Source of the DNA: Prochilodus magdalenae
Taxonomy: Eukaryota; Chordata; Actinopteri; Characiformes; Prochilodontidae
Length of the DNA: 64,000 bases
Assembly (NCBI GenBank): GCA_024036415.1
Contig: JAMWET010003062.1
Location: 310,001-374,000 of the forward strand
Direction of reading: 5' to 3'
In this document: positions 49,724-62,100 of the stretch, one piece after another
Layout: every line of letters begins with the position of its first letter
Numbering within the stretch: position 1 is the stretch's first letter
Made by a program: the position numbers and the translations under genes
The notes under the pieces: model-generated
The model's input: only the letters and a program-made list of their open reading frames with translations
Database searches by the model: none
Told to the model about the DNA's origin: nothing

Positions 49724-52170
49724 CACACAATCACACAGGGGCCCAAGGGGGGCCCTGACCTATTTATGGGCCCCAGGCCTGTAGCAGAACACTGGTCATA
49801 TACAGTGCAAAAACACACACCCATACACACCCTGCCCTGGCACACACACATTTAGTAAAACTCAATTCTTGTCTGCGGTGAACTGTGTTTATTAGAGCTA
49901 GTCCTCCAGTTTGAGCCATATGTATCTAAACCCAATGGGAAAAACACCTCGACAGTAATTCTAATTCCTGCTAGCACCACACTAGGTTTCAACTACTATG
50001 TCAATGCTAATCTAACCGCAATTCATGCTAGCATTTATCTGCTTTACAGTTTATTCCTAAGTAAAGAGCCCTGGCATAAAATTGCTGCCACTCTTGTTTT
50101 TATTAAAGGACCAAACTGTAAGATTTTCTGTTTACAATTTAAACCTGAGATCACCAAAATTAACTACAAATGATCAACATTATGTTGCCCTCTATTGTTT
50201 GGAGTATGAATTCAGGTTGCAGCGTATTACATGTTGCTCCTATAACGTGTGTGTAGGACTGGGCCAGGGTATGACATGTGCAAGTGAGCCTGAGAAAAAT
50301 AAGAGGCGATATGAAGGCAAACATACACAAAAGAAGATTCAAAGCCACAGTCAAAAAAAAAAAGTAAAAAAGACAAATCAATCAAGATCACACATCTTAA
50401 ATAGACCACAAAACATATGACACAAATCAATAATCAGGTGAGGTCGATCTGGCTGCATACTGGAGGTCACATCTTGTGGAGTCCCCAGTGGCTAGGCTCA
50501 GTACTGAGCCAGAGGGATGGCATTGGTCAGGCTACCACTCATATTCCCTGTCAGTGATATATCTAGGACTTCTGGATACTTTTAGAGTAAATCACCCACA
50601 AAAATTTAACAGGGAATAAGAGTATTGCTACAAATACTTGTGGATTTTGAATACAAGAAGCATGATGATTACATATACACACATGAGCTAAAATCATGTG
50701 TTTCTTATTTCACTGAATCATTAGGCCTCTGGGGTTCTCTAAGGGATTCTCACTGCTTGTGTAGTTCTTGATGACAATAGAAGACCGTGTGATGTGTGTG
50801 TCACCTCTGGCTGTAGGGTAGGTCAAGAAAAGTGTGTAAGTGTTTCATACAGGCTGTTGGTGTGTTTGTGTGTGTGTGTGTGTGTTCTGCTTTACTTTGA
50901 CACTTGACACTGGTTTCTTTATGACATTGCAAGTGTGTGGGCTGGTTTTCAAATGGCACCTTGGCAATCAAACTCCTTCCAAAACATGGATTCACAGATC
51001 TCAACGAATGATCTGGAGTTCTGGAAATGGTGGGTTGATCCCCAAACACTTAAGTTATGCCTCAGTCTTCGTGGACGCACCCCCCCCACAAAAAATCCCT
51101 GCTGGACATACAGGCTGCCCAATGGAAGGGCCCATTCTGAACCAGCACATGCAGTCACTGGGCTCTTCTACTGGCTTGTCACACTGGGAATCCCTCCTTC
51201 CTGGACTAGAGAACTGGTAGTAGGTCCCAAAAAAAGGGTTCTTGAACAAGCAAGACATGGAGATGCTCCTCAATGGATTAAACCTACTGAGCTTCATTTC
51301 TATAGGGAGCTCCATCTATCTACAGAAAACATAGTAGCTTATATTAAGTACCATTTATCTTTTACTATGACTTTTGGTTTATTTTCTCTTTTGTTTTTCT
51401 TACTCTGATATGGAAGCTTACCTGTGTCAGCACAAAAAGTGGGAATGAAGTGGAGAAAGGCTGATTGATTGTTCTCTCTGTCCGGTTTGGGGACGCAGAG
51501 TGAGGTTGTGAGAAAATGAACGAGTGAGCAGGTGTTTGTGCGTGCGAGTGTGTGGTCTCAGCACATTTGAGCGTGTGTGTGTGGCGCTCACTGGTCCATG
51601 CGGGCCATGCATTCTGCGCTGCAGCCTGCCAACTTTGTACTCATTCCCAATAATAAAGGTTATCAGAGTGGAGGTCGTGTCATGTTTTTATTGCTGTGTA
51701 TTTGGCTGCGTGTTTTGGTATGGATTGGTACGTGGTGAAATCATAGTAAAGAAAATTCATGGTAAAGATTGCAGAACTTCACAGGCAACAAAACTATTAA
51801 TCTTTTTTTAAGGTGTTGTCAAGACATTAGAACTGACTTTGCTGGTTTTAGTTTTAAGCAAGAGCTTAATGGCTGATTTAACCAAGACATTTTGCCCTTC
51901 CGTGCAACAAACTGCATTCGTAAGTCATCACACATTTGCCTCAGACCACATTAATGAGTGTGTGGTTAGTTATCCATGCTGTTTATGTGCTTCTTGCACA
52001 AGTAAACACTACAGAAACAAGTAAAGAGAATAATTCTGATCACTGCTGTTTTGTAGATCCACCCCTAAGACTCTCAACAGTGCTTTTGTTTGTGGAAACT
52101 GGGTCCAATTCAATTATAGCAAAGCAATTCAAAATGATAGTTATAACGCTAACAGAATAAGATTTTGGCC
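44571..52170. other. Intergenic with scattered microsatellites
   Basis: Holds (ATT)n at 45601-45630, GA-rich DNA at 47430-47465, a pyrimidine tract at 48090-48150 and (CA)n at 49685-49721. Frames such as 50935-51408 and 45100-45384 have no recognisable domain. I see no gene. Confidence 0.5.
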
Positions 52171-52179
52171 ACATAGCAT

Positions 52180-52740
52180 TGCCATTGGACCATCATAATA
52201 CACATGTGGCACTCACTGATCACCAAGTACATGCTGGGAACAGTCAATCATTTGGCAGCAGAGGCACACATATGGTTGGGTCAAAATTTGGCACCAAGAG
52301 CCTGAATTCATGGATCCAACCTTCCCTGTGCCAACACTCCAGGCAGGTAACGGTGGTGTAATCATGTGGGGCCCGTTAATAGTGATCCATCATTGCATAA
52401 ATGTCACAGCCTATTATTGCTTCTGGGTTTTGCTGCTGACCATCCCTCCATGGCCACCCATCTTCTATGATGTACTTCTACTATGATAATGTCACAAAGC
52501 AAATGTCTTAAATTGGTTTCATAAACATGACAATGAGTTTGGTGTTCTTCAATGTCCTTCCCAGTCACTGGATTTGAATCAGATGTTTCGAATGTTGTAG
52601 AAGATGAGATTCACCACATTAATGTACCCCTGAAAAATCAACAGGGATTGGATGATGCAATCGTGTCTGTTTTGAGCGCAAACTTAGATCCTGCACAGTG
52701 TTAGTATAGTGTTCCTAATAAAATGCTCACTGAATGTATA
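52180..52740 (+). pseudogene. Degenerate Tc1 transposase, C-terminal half
   Basis: The DNA matches the catalytic half of a common fish Tc1 transposase. Recognisable pieces are 'gtggtgtaatcatgtggggc' (the V-MVWG block), 'cttctatgatgtacttctac' and 'atgataatgtcacaaagca' (second Asp block), then 'cttcccagtcactggatttg' plus 'aatcag' (SPDLN block). It ends 'gttcctaataaaatg' plus 'ctcactgaatgtata', like the family's terminal repeat. Frames are broken many times; no continuous protein remains. Confidence 0.75.
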
Positions 52741-53355
52741 TATTAACTAAACCATTGGGATTTTGATAGGGTGAGGATGCAGAGTATGCATATTACTACT
52801 TCTCATGTAACCATTTAGACCTCTTTCTAATCCATCTGTACCGCACAAGCCACCCCTACACTGTGAAATAGCAGGCTTATTCGGTGTGTGTGGTTTGTGC
52901 GGGTTTGTGTGTGTGTGTGTGTGCTGCCAGCTCATTGGAAACACAATTGCAGCTGACAGTTATGTGGATCATCAGGACAACGCCGCGGCAGGGCAAAGAC
53001 GAAACACGCAGGATAAAAACAGTAATACAAACACGCACACACACATGACAAAGTCATCAATCATATATTCACTCTCACACACATATATTCACTCTCTCAG
53101 GGCTTTACCAATAAATGCCCTGGCTATCAAGTCGAGCTGGGGGAGGTTATTATTACTATACAGGCAGCTGGCTGGATGCCTCTAAATGTTATTTGAAAGA
53201 CCAGTAATGGCCTTTACAGCACTGCCAGCATCCAAGGAAGAGGAGCCAATGGGGGGGCTGGGACAAATGAAGTGATATCAGTGAAGATTGAAAGATATAG
53301 AATAAGACTGCAATAAGAGACAGATATACATAGACCATAAGCAGAGCTGCATAGA

Positions 53356-53367
53356 CAGCGAGAGAGA

Positions 53368-53403
<36 letters not shown>

Positions 53404-53424
53404 AAAAAGAGAGAGAGAGAGACG

Positions 53425-53488
<64 letters not shown>
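53356..53488. repeat. (GA)n microsatellite
   Basis: About 130 bp of GA interrupted by an A-run at 53399-53408 and by 'gacggagacag'. Confidence 0.97.
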
Positions 53489-53496
<8 letters not shown>

Positions 53497-53664
53497 TTTG
53501 TGATAAGGGGTCAAGTGTTTGTTATTTTGGTTGGATACACAGGCACACATTCCAGACCTGTAATATAAACCCTGAAATGATAAACATTATAGTTTATATA
53601 CCCTATTGCACTAAATTAGGTTCAAGTGCAGTTCCACAGCCAACAAAAACTATTAAGTATTGAG

Positions 53665-53915
53665 ACATACACCCACCGGCCAAATTATTAGGTACACCTT
53701 GTGTCTACATTCATCATCATTGGATAAGTGCTGCTGGAGTGCTTAAGCACTTCAGTGCCACTGCTGGCCTGAGAATAGTCCACCAACCAAAAAAGACTAG
53801 AGGATGACCAACACAAACTCTGCAGACTTTACATCTACATGGTGGATGAGCCAGAGACGGTGTTTATGAAGTCCAGCAGCACTGCTGTGTCTGATCCACT
53901 TGTATCAGTACGTCA
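53665..53915 (+). repeat. Interspersed repeat with transposon-like terminus
   Basis: Starts 'acacccaccggccaaattat', then 'taggtacacct', the complement-like end of the Tc1 family seen at 52740. It continues 'ctgagaatagtccaccaacc' and 'agcagcactgctgtgtctga', shared with 15160-15450. It is a non-autonomous repeat, truncated by or adjoining the relic at 53930. Confidence 0.6.
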
Positions 53916-53929
53916 CTTTAGCGACTTTT

Positions 53930-54218
53930 CATATCAGTCATATTGGTCTGCATGCATGTAGTCCTGCATTGTGCAGCTGGCTGCCAATGATACTGGCACT
54001 GACAGGATGACTCATAGAGGGCATCAGTTCTTGCTGAATGTTTGCAGTCGTGGCTGTTGGGCCAGTCAGGTACACTAATAAGGCCCATCTTTGCTTACAC
54101 CACATGTTCGGCTGAATAGAATCATTTGCATGTCTCGCTATCTCAGGTCTACCCACTGTCGGTTGACTACATCTGGGTGCAGCTATTCTGCAATGATTCT
54201 TTTGATGACGACTGCACA
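53930..54218 (-). mobile_element. Tc1-like relic, copy D (best preserved)
   Basis: An open minus-strand stretch of about 90 codons reads ALLVYLTGPTATTANIQQEL, then MPSMSHPVSASIIGSQLHNA and GLHACRP. The last part is the second helix-turn-helix of Tc1 transposases (RLHEAGLxARRP pattern), so the DNA-binding domain survives while the catalytic domain is gone. The match in DNA and frame to copies A and C identifies the whole family. Confidence 0.7.
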
Positions 54219-54763
54219 TTTATTTCTTACCAGCTTAATGTTAAACCTTCACACACAGCCCTTCATTCCCCCTTTAATCATCTGCTGTTTATCTTAATGT
54301 TAACCTAGTATTTTTGCCGTTATGTTGCTGGAAACAAAATCCTACAAAACAGAACAGCCTTCAGGGATGTAACAGCTGAGAAATGCATCCTTGGCTTTGA
54401 GACAAAGTTCCAGTGACCTTGAACTTGGTATCTCTTCACCCATTCCACTCTTTTAACCTCTCCCGCCTCATAGGTAATGAGGGGACGTCACTCCTTCAAC
54501 TAAGATGAGAAGCACTTTGCTTGGACCCTCTCCCCATCCAGTCAGGCTTTTTAATAGCCGTCTGTGTTCATTAATAAGGAGGGCCTCTCTGGAGAGGATG
54601 AAGATCATTATAGAGCTGCAGCTCATTTGGGTGCTGCTAGGTTCATTTGGGATCCTTCCTCTGCAGCTTGGCCTCTGTTGACACCTTTTCCCGATTTGGA
54701 TGGCTCAGGCAAGAATTCCCCACCTCAATCTTCTCTCTTTCCCAACTTAAACACCCCCCAGAG

Positions 54764-54770
54764 AGATAGA

Positions 54771-54821
<51 letters not shown>
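54764..54821. repeat. (GA)n microsatellite
   Basis: About 58 bp of GA, low complexity. Confidence 0.95.
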
Positions 54822-54823
<2 letters not shown>

Positions 54824-55938
54824 CTCCCTTCTATATGGATTGTTGGTCTGTTAATGAGCTTTCATAATGAGTCTCTGTCACACACACACGTTCTCTCATG
54901 AAAAAAGCATGAGTGTTATATCTACTAGTGCTAACCAAATGCTAGTGTCCATTTAGTGTTCAGAAAAGGTGGAGGCTCATGTCTTTGCAGATGTTATCTT
55001 CTATGCTAGCCAGCTGCATTAGCTTTTTATATATTTTTCACACCCAGTGATCAGGCACTCTCCCGGCACTCCTCAACTGAAATATGTCTTTGATAAAGAT
55101 GGAGCTTGGTTCAGTGATCGATAGAGGTTAGTGCTATAGCACAAATATGAGCTAGCAATGCTTGTGTACTTTTCTGGCCTCCGCTATGGAAGGAGTCTAA
55201 CTTTCTTCAGTGCCAAAACAGTGAAACAGAGTGCAGACCTTGATATATAAGTTCAAGCGTACTTCATTTTTGTGGGCTGCCTAGGTCTGAATAAGAATAA
55301 GATTCATTAGAATAACACATCTGAATAGCTCCACCCATGGCTTCTACAACTAACTTTGCAAGGTGGTGCTGTTGTTTTCTTGTAAATACTGTATCTGCTA
55401 GCATTGTATGGAAGCTAAAAGCTAAAGTTTGGGAACTGCTCTGTTTTGTCGGCACCTGGGTGGATAAAAAGGCTTCTTAAATGTCCAGCTACAGATAGCA
55501 AAAACCTGTAGGTGCGTGCTAACCACTTTGTGTCCGACACTAACCTGAAGTAGATATGCTAAAGGAGGAGATCAGTCAGTGGATGAAATATAAAAGTGTG
55601 GCCTTTAAGGAGTGATTGTAGAAATAGTGAGATCGTGTTCACAGTTAAACACCCTTTTAGATTTATACGCTAGTGCCCCCAGTGCAGCACTGAGCTCAGT
55701 ATGAGCAATGAGGGATGGCCCCAGATGCAGCGCAGTGGGGAAAAGCTGGCTGTGTAATTGGCACAGGAATGTTGTTGGCGTACTGAGGTCTTGAACAAAC
55801 AGCAACGCATTTATCTCTTTTGAAGTATGAACACTGCACTGCGCGTGGCGAGTGTGTGCATGTGAAGTATACATAGCTCTTGCAGGGAGAGAGAGGATTT
55901 GTGTCATTATCAGTTAACAATTATGTTCTAAATATAGC

Positions 55939-55939
<1 letters not shown>

Positions 55940-55977
<38 letters not shown>
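55940..55977. repeat. (CA)n microsatellite
   Basis: About 38 bp of CA. Confidence 0.97.
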
Positions 55978-55978
<1 letters not shown>

Positions 55979-56739
55979 AACGACTGTCATGCCTGTAATG
56001 CAGTCTGCAGTGTGTGTTGCAGCTCTTCACCATGGCCCATATTAGTCAGTGGGATTTTGCAGAGGGCAGATTGAGGGGGAGGAAGGGGGTTCTTTTCTTC
56101 CTTGAGCGAGAGATTTAAACTGATGGCCTGAAATTAGAACTTAATATACTTTACTCTCGCCTGTCACTCCTGCCTGCTCTGAAAGACGAACACAACACTG
56201 CAACGCTGCAGCGCACAGAGCTGCCTGATTATTTATTTAACATCTTTTCATTCAGCGAGGCTTTGAGATCATGTGGTACATACCAAAGAAAAACAAGAGA
56301 AGCTTCCGATACTTTTCAAAACGATCAAGAGATGCCACTCAGAAGGCCTGCATAGATACAGCAGCTGCATTTAAATCAGGAAGGCAGTTTTTATATGACT
56401 TTACAAAACTCAACCATGTGATCACACACATTTAGACTATTCCTTAATAAGCTCAAAACATACCTGTGACTAAAAACTAACCTAGTAGTGATTCAGTTTG
56501 GCATGGACTGGACAGAGGTGACATCAATGTTCAGCCACTCTTGCATCAAATAATTGTGCAGTTTCCAAACACAATTCTGAGGAACATTTCCTATACACTG
56601 GGATTTTTGCCACTGCAAGTAGACTCATATATAGACACCTGCAGATTAAGCTTCCTTCATTAGTTTTGAAACATACCTTGTGGTGCTACCTGGACACATC
56701 TTCAGTGATGTAAACTGTGTCACTGGGTATATCGGGTCT

Positions 56740-57075
56740 TACATTAGGCAATCAGGCTCCGACTTCCCCACCTCTTTAACCGGAGCCGACGTGAAGCCTT
56801 TTCAGTAGCTTCCATGATGTTCTTCATTGCTCGCCTGTGCAGTCCGCAGATCCCTAGGAGTCCCAGGACCAGATGTAGAGACTGGCCTGCAAAGCAGAAC
56901 CTGGTCGTGGCGCCAATAATAACGACCATTTCCCAGGGCCTTTGAGCAGTGGCTGAGGATGTGTTCTAAAGATCCCCTCTTCTGGTACTGTTGGCAAGCA
57001 GGTGAGTTCACCAGGCCCCAGGTAAACAAGATGGCAGGACTCGGGAGAACATCATACACTAGGATTTTTGCCACT
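56740..57075 (-). pseudogene. Non-LTR retrotransposon (LINE) ORF fragment
   Basis: The minus strand encodes ACQQYQKRGSLEHILSHCSK, then ALGNGRYYWRHDQVL. The C-x2-[C]…H-x3/4-C zinc-binding arrangement followed by YxWRHDQVL is typical of the region just after the reverse transcriptase in several fish LINEs. One cysteine of the first pair appears replaced (CQQY). It extends as an open frame of 90 codons (57074 to 56802) with no reverse transcriptase upstream, so it is a fragment. Confidence 0.7.
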
Positions 57076-58150
57076 GCAGGTAGACCCGTATATAGACATC
57101 TGCATCTTAAGCTTCCTTCACACTATATGACCTTTGGCATGCACACATTCAGACACATCAAACGAGACATTCACTGCACTGTACCATCTCTTCACAATCT
57201 GTGAATTCAGGTATTTATAGCCCAATGAGTTTTCAGGAGATATGAAGCAGTTATTACAGTGGTCATGCTGCTACATGTACACTTACTTTGCACTCACTAT
57301 ACATAAAGCATATCATTATGGAATTTTTAAAAGGCACATATCATGTAAAAGAAATGCTGTGTGTGAACAATGTGAAGACATAACATCCCTCTTCAGTTAA
57401 TACAGTCAATAAATGGAAACTAGGCTGCACAAATGACCAGCCTTGGATGTATTTACATTTACATGCAGGCCTGCAGCAGAAGCGCTCCACCCATTCACAC
57501 TGAACTTATAATAAGTGTATCCGCCTGAGGCGCTTCATCAGTTATTTACATATATCAGTCTTAAATGTGCATAACAAAAACAGGCTGTTTAATTCAGAAG
57601 GGAGAATAAGAGGAGGAAAAACTTAAAAATTAACTATGACTAGGTGATTATGATAAGGTATGGGTGCTTTCATCAAAACTGTGCAGTTCACAGAACAGAC
57701 CGAATTAAGATGTAAACATCCAGGATGGGGGGTTTTCCAGGTGGATGAATCACATTAAGTCGGTGGTGAAAGTAGCAGTATATAAGGCTGTTATGATAAC
57801 TGCATTACCTGTGTCATGCAAGGCTAATTACGCTCATTATCTGTTTTGTTTTTCTTTTGTTGGATGTGTGCATCACGCTTGTCACTACTTTCCTACTTTA
57901 CTGACAGCTCTCTGTTTGTGATCTGCAGAAGGCTAGGTTATAATGTTATCTGAGATCTGCTTATTTAAAAGACTGGCAGCCTTTTCCTGTTTTTTAGGTG
58001 TTTTTATCTACCCTGGCTTCTCAATGAGGTTTGAATTTAACATGTAGAGACAAATTTAATATTAATTAGGTGTTTTGGTATAATTTTCCAGAAGGGCTGC
58101 ACCAGGCCAGTTTCCACTGTGCTGCATTACAGACACAGAGAGGGTTATTG

Positions 58151-58430
58151 TAAGTTTGTTTGGTTGCCATGTGTTAGGTGTTTGGTTACCACATGTTAAA
58201 TTTGTTTTGTTGCCTTGTATTAGATTTGTTTTGTTGCTCTGTTCTTGATTTGTATTTGTTTTTGATACGTTACCCTGTGTTTAGGTTTTTGATAGGTTCG
58301 TTTTGCCCTGTGTTAGGCTTGTTGTTTGGGTTGCCCTGTGATTGTTAGTAGTTTGTTTGTTTGCACCTCGGTAAACCCGTTATGCCCTCATTGAAGTTCA
58401 TTTGTGTTTGGTTGCCTTGTATAAGGTATG
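58151..58430. repeat. Diverged ~24-bp tandem repeat
   Basis: Phrases such as 'gtttggttgccatgtgttag', 'ttttgttgccttgtattaga' and 'ttgggttgccctgtgattg' recur about every 22-33 bp. It is G/T-rich on the + strand and eroded. Confidence 0.75.
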
Positions 58431-58520
58431 TTTTTTTTTCATTTATAAAAAAAAAGTTCTGTTCTTGTGGTCTCCCTCTTCTCTTTACATCATTTTTAGT
58501 GCTAATTCAGCAAGTTGAGT

Positions 58521-58571
<51 letters not shown>
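58521..58571. repeat. (GA)n microsatellite
   Basis: About 50 bp of GA. Confidence 0.96.
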
Positions 58572-58574
<3 letters not shown>

Positions 58575-59056
58575 CGAAGATGCAGGCTCTATGTAGACCC
58601 CTGACCCAATTTCACTCTCCCACTTAATCCACACTGTAATTCTTATTCTCTCTCACTCTCTGACTGTTTTTCTCTCCCCCACTCTTTCCCCTTCTATGTG
58701 TCTCTCATCCACTACACCACCTTTCCAGGGTCCTGCCTGTGTGGAGTTTGCATTTTTTCCCTGTGTGCAGGGGTTTAGGGGTAGTAGGGGCAGCTTTGTG
58801 GGCAAAAATTAATATATATATTTTATAATGATTTTTTATCATTTAAGAATCTGTTACTAGTATTTTGGCAATTAGGCTGCACACTGTTGTATTTGCACAA
58901 GCTGACTCAAATATGATATGGCATTTCCACCACTGAACTTAAAAACCATAGACAAGCACTGCAGAGAGGTGTACATTTTCGTATTTTAATGAAAGCTAGT
59001 GAGTGAAGAAAGAGAAACGGAAAGACAGGAGATATAGTGAGAGGGAGAATGGGAAC

Positions 59057-59057
<1 letters not shown>

Positions 59058-59096
<39 letters not shown>

Positions 59097-59113
59097 GAGA
59101 GACAGGGAGAGAG

Positions 59114-59157
<44 letters not shown>

Positions 59158-59180
59158 GGAGAGAGAGAGAGAGAGAGAGG
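59058..59180. repeat. (GA)n microsatellite
   Basis: About 120 bp of GA with 'gacag', 'gagcgag' and 'gataggga' interruptions. Confidence 0.96.
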
Positions 59181-62100
59181 TTAGAAACCTTGCCTTATGC
59201 TGCAGGCATGTGCTAAAAACAGTTCCTGCTTTAGTAATCGATAAAAGAGAGACTGAGATGGAACTACACAGAAAACTACATGGAAATTACAGATAGCTGC
59301 ATGTTTCCTCCTGTAGATGGGTCTCCACTCTCCCCCTCTGAGATTAAAGTATTGATTTTGAAGATGGAGAAGTGTGCGTGTGTATGTTTTTGTGTCTAAG
59401 GGCAGGACACAGAGAGTGAGAAGAAGCAGAGACGTTGCTTCCCTTGGTAAGAAATGTGTTCTGAATATATCCTGTAGTTTTAATATTATATCCTTACACA
59501 AAATCAGCTGCTATCACAATACCTCATGACTAATTCCTCTAAATAGTTCTTTATAGGGCCGATATCTCACAAAAAATACATTCCACATACTCTTTATTAA
59601 TATGCTTTAGGCCAAAGTCTAATTGCAAAACCATCATAAAATGTCTCAGACATGGGTGCACCCAGGAAACATATTTGTAAATGCTTCATATAATGAGTTT
59701 CTGTGATGCATTTTTTAAGGGAATTGAATGCTTGCAGACTTTTGGTTGCCATAAACCACCTGTACACCTCTGCTGCTGGTTAGGGTTAACTGGAGAAGCT
59801 AGGCAGTTGGAACAAAATCCTATGAAGGACGTTTACTTCCTGGAGCTACCTAGTTTTTCAGCACATGTCCCATAAAACCACCCAGAATGACTGTTCTGCA
59901 TGTTAAGGAATTAGGGATACAGAAAAACTGTAAAAACTGTGAAATCTATTATTAATATGGTAGAGATGAAATGTGACTGCATTATACCACCGCAGTGTAT
60001 CATAGATCACATATTCATATCATCCTCATCCACACCCCATAGACTATTGCTTCTCAGCCTCACACTTTTCCCTGTGCTGTTAGCACGCCTGATCCATCTG
60101 TACAAAATGTACAGAAGAAGGTTGTACTGTTAGTTGTGCTGCGGCCCCCTTCCTCTTCCAAAATAGATTAATCTGATGCTTGCACATGTGGCATTCCTGG
60201 GGTAGACTAAGGGGCAAGATATAAATATATTACCTACTACACCACAGGTAATGGAGTGCTAACTAACATTTCTATTCACTATACAAAAGCTGAGTAGCAC
60301 ATGTGCCCATTATTTATGTACACCGCCATTCAGTCAGACATCTATTTAGGCAACAGAAGCCAAGTATATTTTATTTTGGTCAAGATTACACAAGAAAACA
60401 TTCCTTTCTTTAATAATGTCTAGCCTGGTTTATCAAACTTTATCTGACAAACTCTGATGAACTCTGGTGCTATAAGTGAAACAGTTAGCTACTGGGATAT
60501 TAATTTAGCCAGCTAATGTTAGCTTTACAGCTATATTCTAAAATTGCAACAGTACCAGTTGAACTTTTAGTGTGGTAAGTAGTGATGGACACTGTGGTCC
60601 CAAAATGCATTGGGAAACAGGTGGGGAGCTTGTCACATCTGGAAAACGCTGAAAAAATGGAGGGAAAGCAGCTGCAGTGGTGGCAGGACCAAAAATGGTG
60701 CATGTAAGTATTTATTTGTTTGTGTTTTATAAATAAACTTGAAACCACTGAAGCAGAATTCAAGAGTCCAGCTTGGTATGATGTAAGTTTCATCACTTCC
60801 TGTCGGAAAGAAATGATGCTGTATGCTAAAATTTTGTGTTCTAGCCTGCAGAACTTATGTTGTTAAGATTAGTGCATAGTACATGGTGTGTAGAATTAGT
60901 GTATAGTGCAGAACTGAGTTGCAGCCTAACACTATGGGCGAGTCCCAAATGCTTCCACACTCCCTACATGCACTGTGTAAGTTATGAAATCTGGACTCTC
61001 AATATACCTAAAATGTCTTTTTGTTAGACATATTGTGCACTGTTTGGGTGCTGTACGCAGGTCACTACATAGTAGGGTAGGGTACCGTTTAGAGGAGGCT
61101 AAGTGATCAAAGTTTGTGGTGCAACTGAGCCAGAGAGAGAGGCTCTGTGCACATCGACTTATCAGTTTTATGTTTAGTTTGGTTATTTGTTCCACAGTAT
61201 GGCTTTCTAGGTTTATTCTACAGGGACCATTACAGTGAAGGCAAATAAAACTGTTCCTGCACATACGGATATGTTCTCTGTTCAAATGGTCTTCAGTTCC
61301 GCAGGGAGCTGAAAGTGCAGATCTAAAAGAGAAGTTAAAGTTAGTGTACTGTGCTTCTGCAGCTGGATACTGCTGATAAAAAGCCATTTCAGCATAATTT
61401 AAGGTAGGATAAATCACACAGTCAGCTTCTTGTTAAAATATTCTTGTTGTACTTTAAATGGTGTAGCAGTTACACTTTGGCGTATTAGGCTACTGTGGCA
61501 CTTAGGCACCATTTAAGGTAGAACAGGACAATTTAAATAAGAAACTCTGAACTGTGAATTGGAAATTGACTATATGTCAATGACTAAAAATGCTACCAGC
61601 AAAGTACAGGTAAAATGTGTTTACAGTCAATTATGCTATCCAAAAACACTATCAGCAGTAAAACTATGAGGCTGAAGTTGTCTTCCTATTGACCAGTGTC
61701 TTACTCGAATTGTCCTGTTCTCTTAAATGCCTTAGATGGTGTAGAAGTTTCATGCTGGTGCCTCGGGCTTGCTTTTGTTTGCTTTTGGCTATGGGTACAG
61801 CTGCAAAAGACAATGGGTTTGCCATTCTAAGATATCCATATTCCTCTCTCTCCATCCTTTCACTATCTTTCAACACCGTACAGATCAGCACTGTGAGCAA
61901 CACCCCCCACCAACGCTGTTCAGGTGACCAGCCCATATCAAGCTAGATCTTCTTTTCGAGTGACGTCAATGCGTAAAAAGACATCTGACGTGGTCTAAAA
62001 AAACTCCCACCAAATTTGACCCGACAGCTCTGACTTCCCAATGAATATTTCAGGCTTTGAAGGGAGTCTCGCCGCAGTGCACACTCACCATACTTTAGCA

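Noticed and set aside
50935..51408. 157-codon + frame with Trp/Pro-rich sequence
   Set aside because: No recognisable family, poor start context and overlapping long frames on the other strand; left as unassigned.
57711..57722. Sequence 'tgtaaacatcc' resembling the miR-30 seed
   Set aside because: Only about 11 bases match and no hairpin partner is visible nearby.
60932..61417. 161-codon minus-strand frame
   Set aside because: No domain, signal peptide or splice context; composition like surrounding intergenic DNA.
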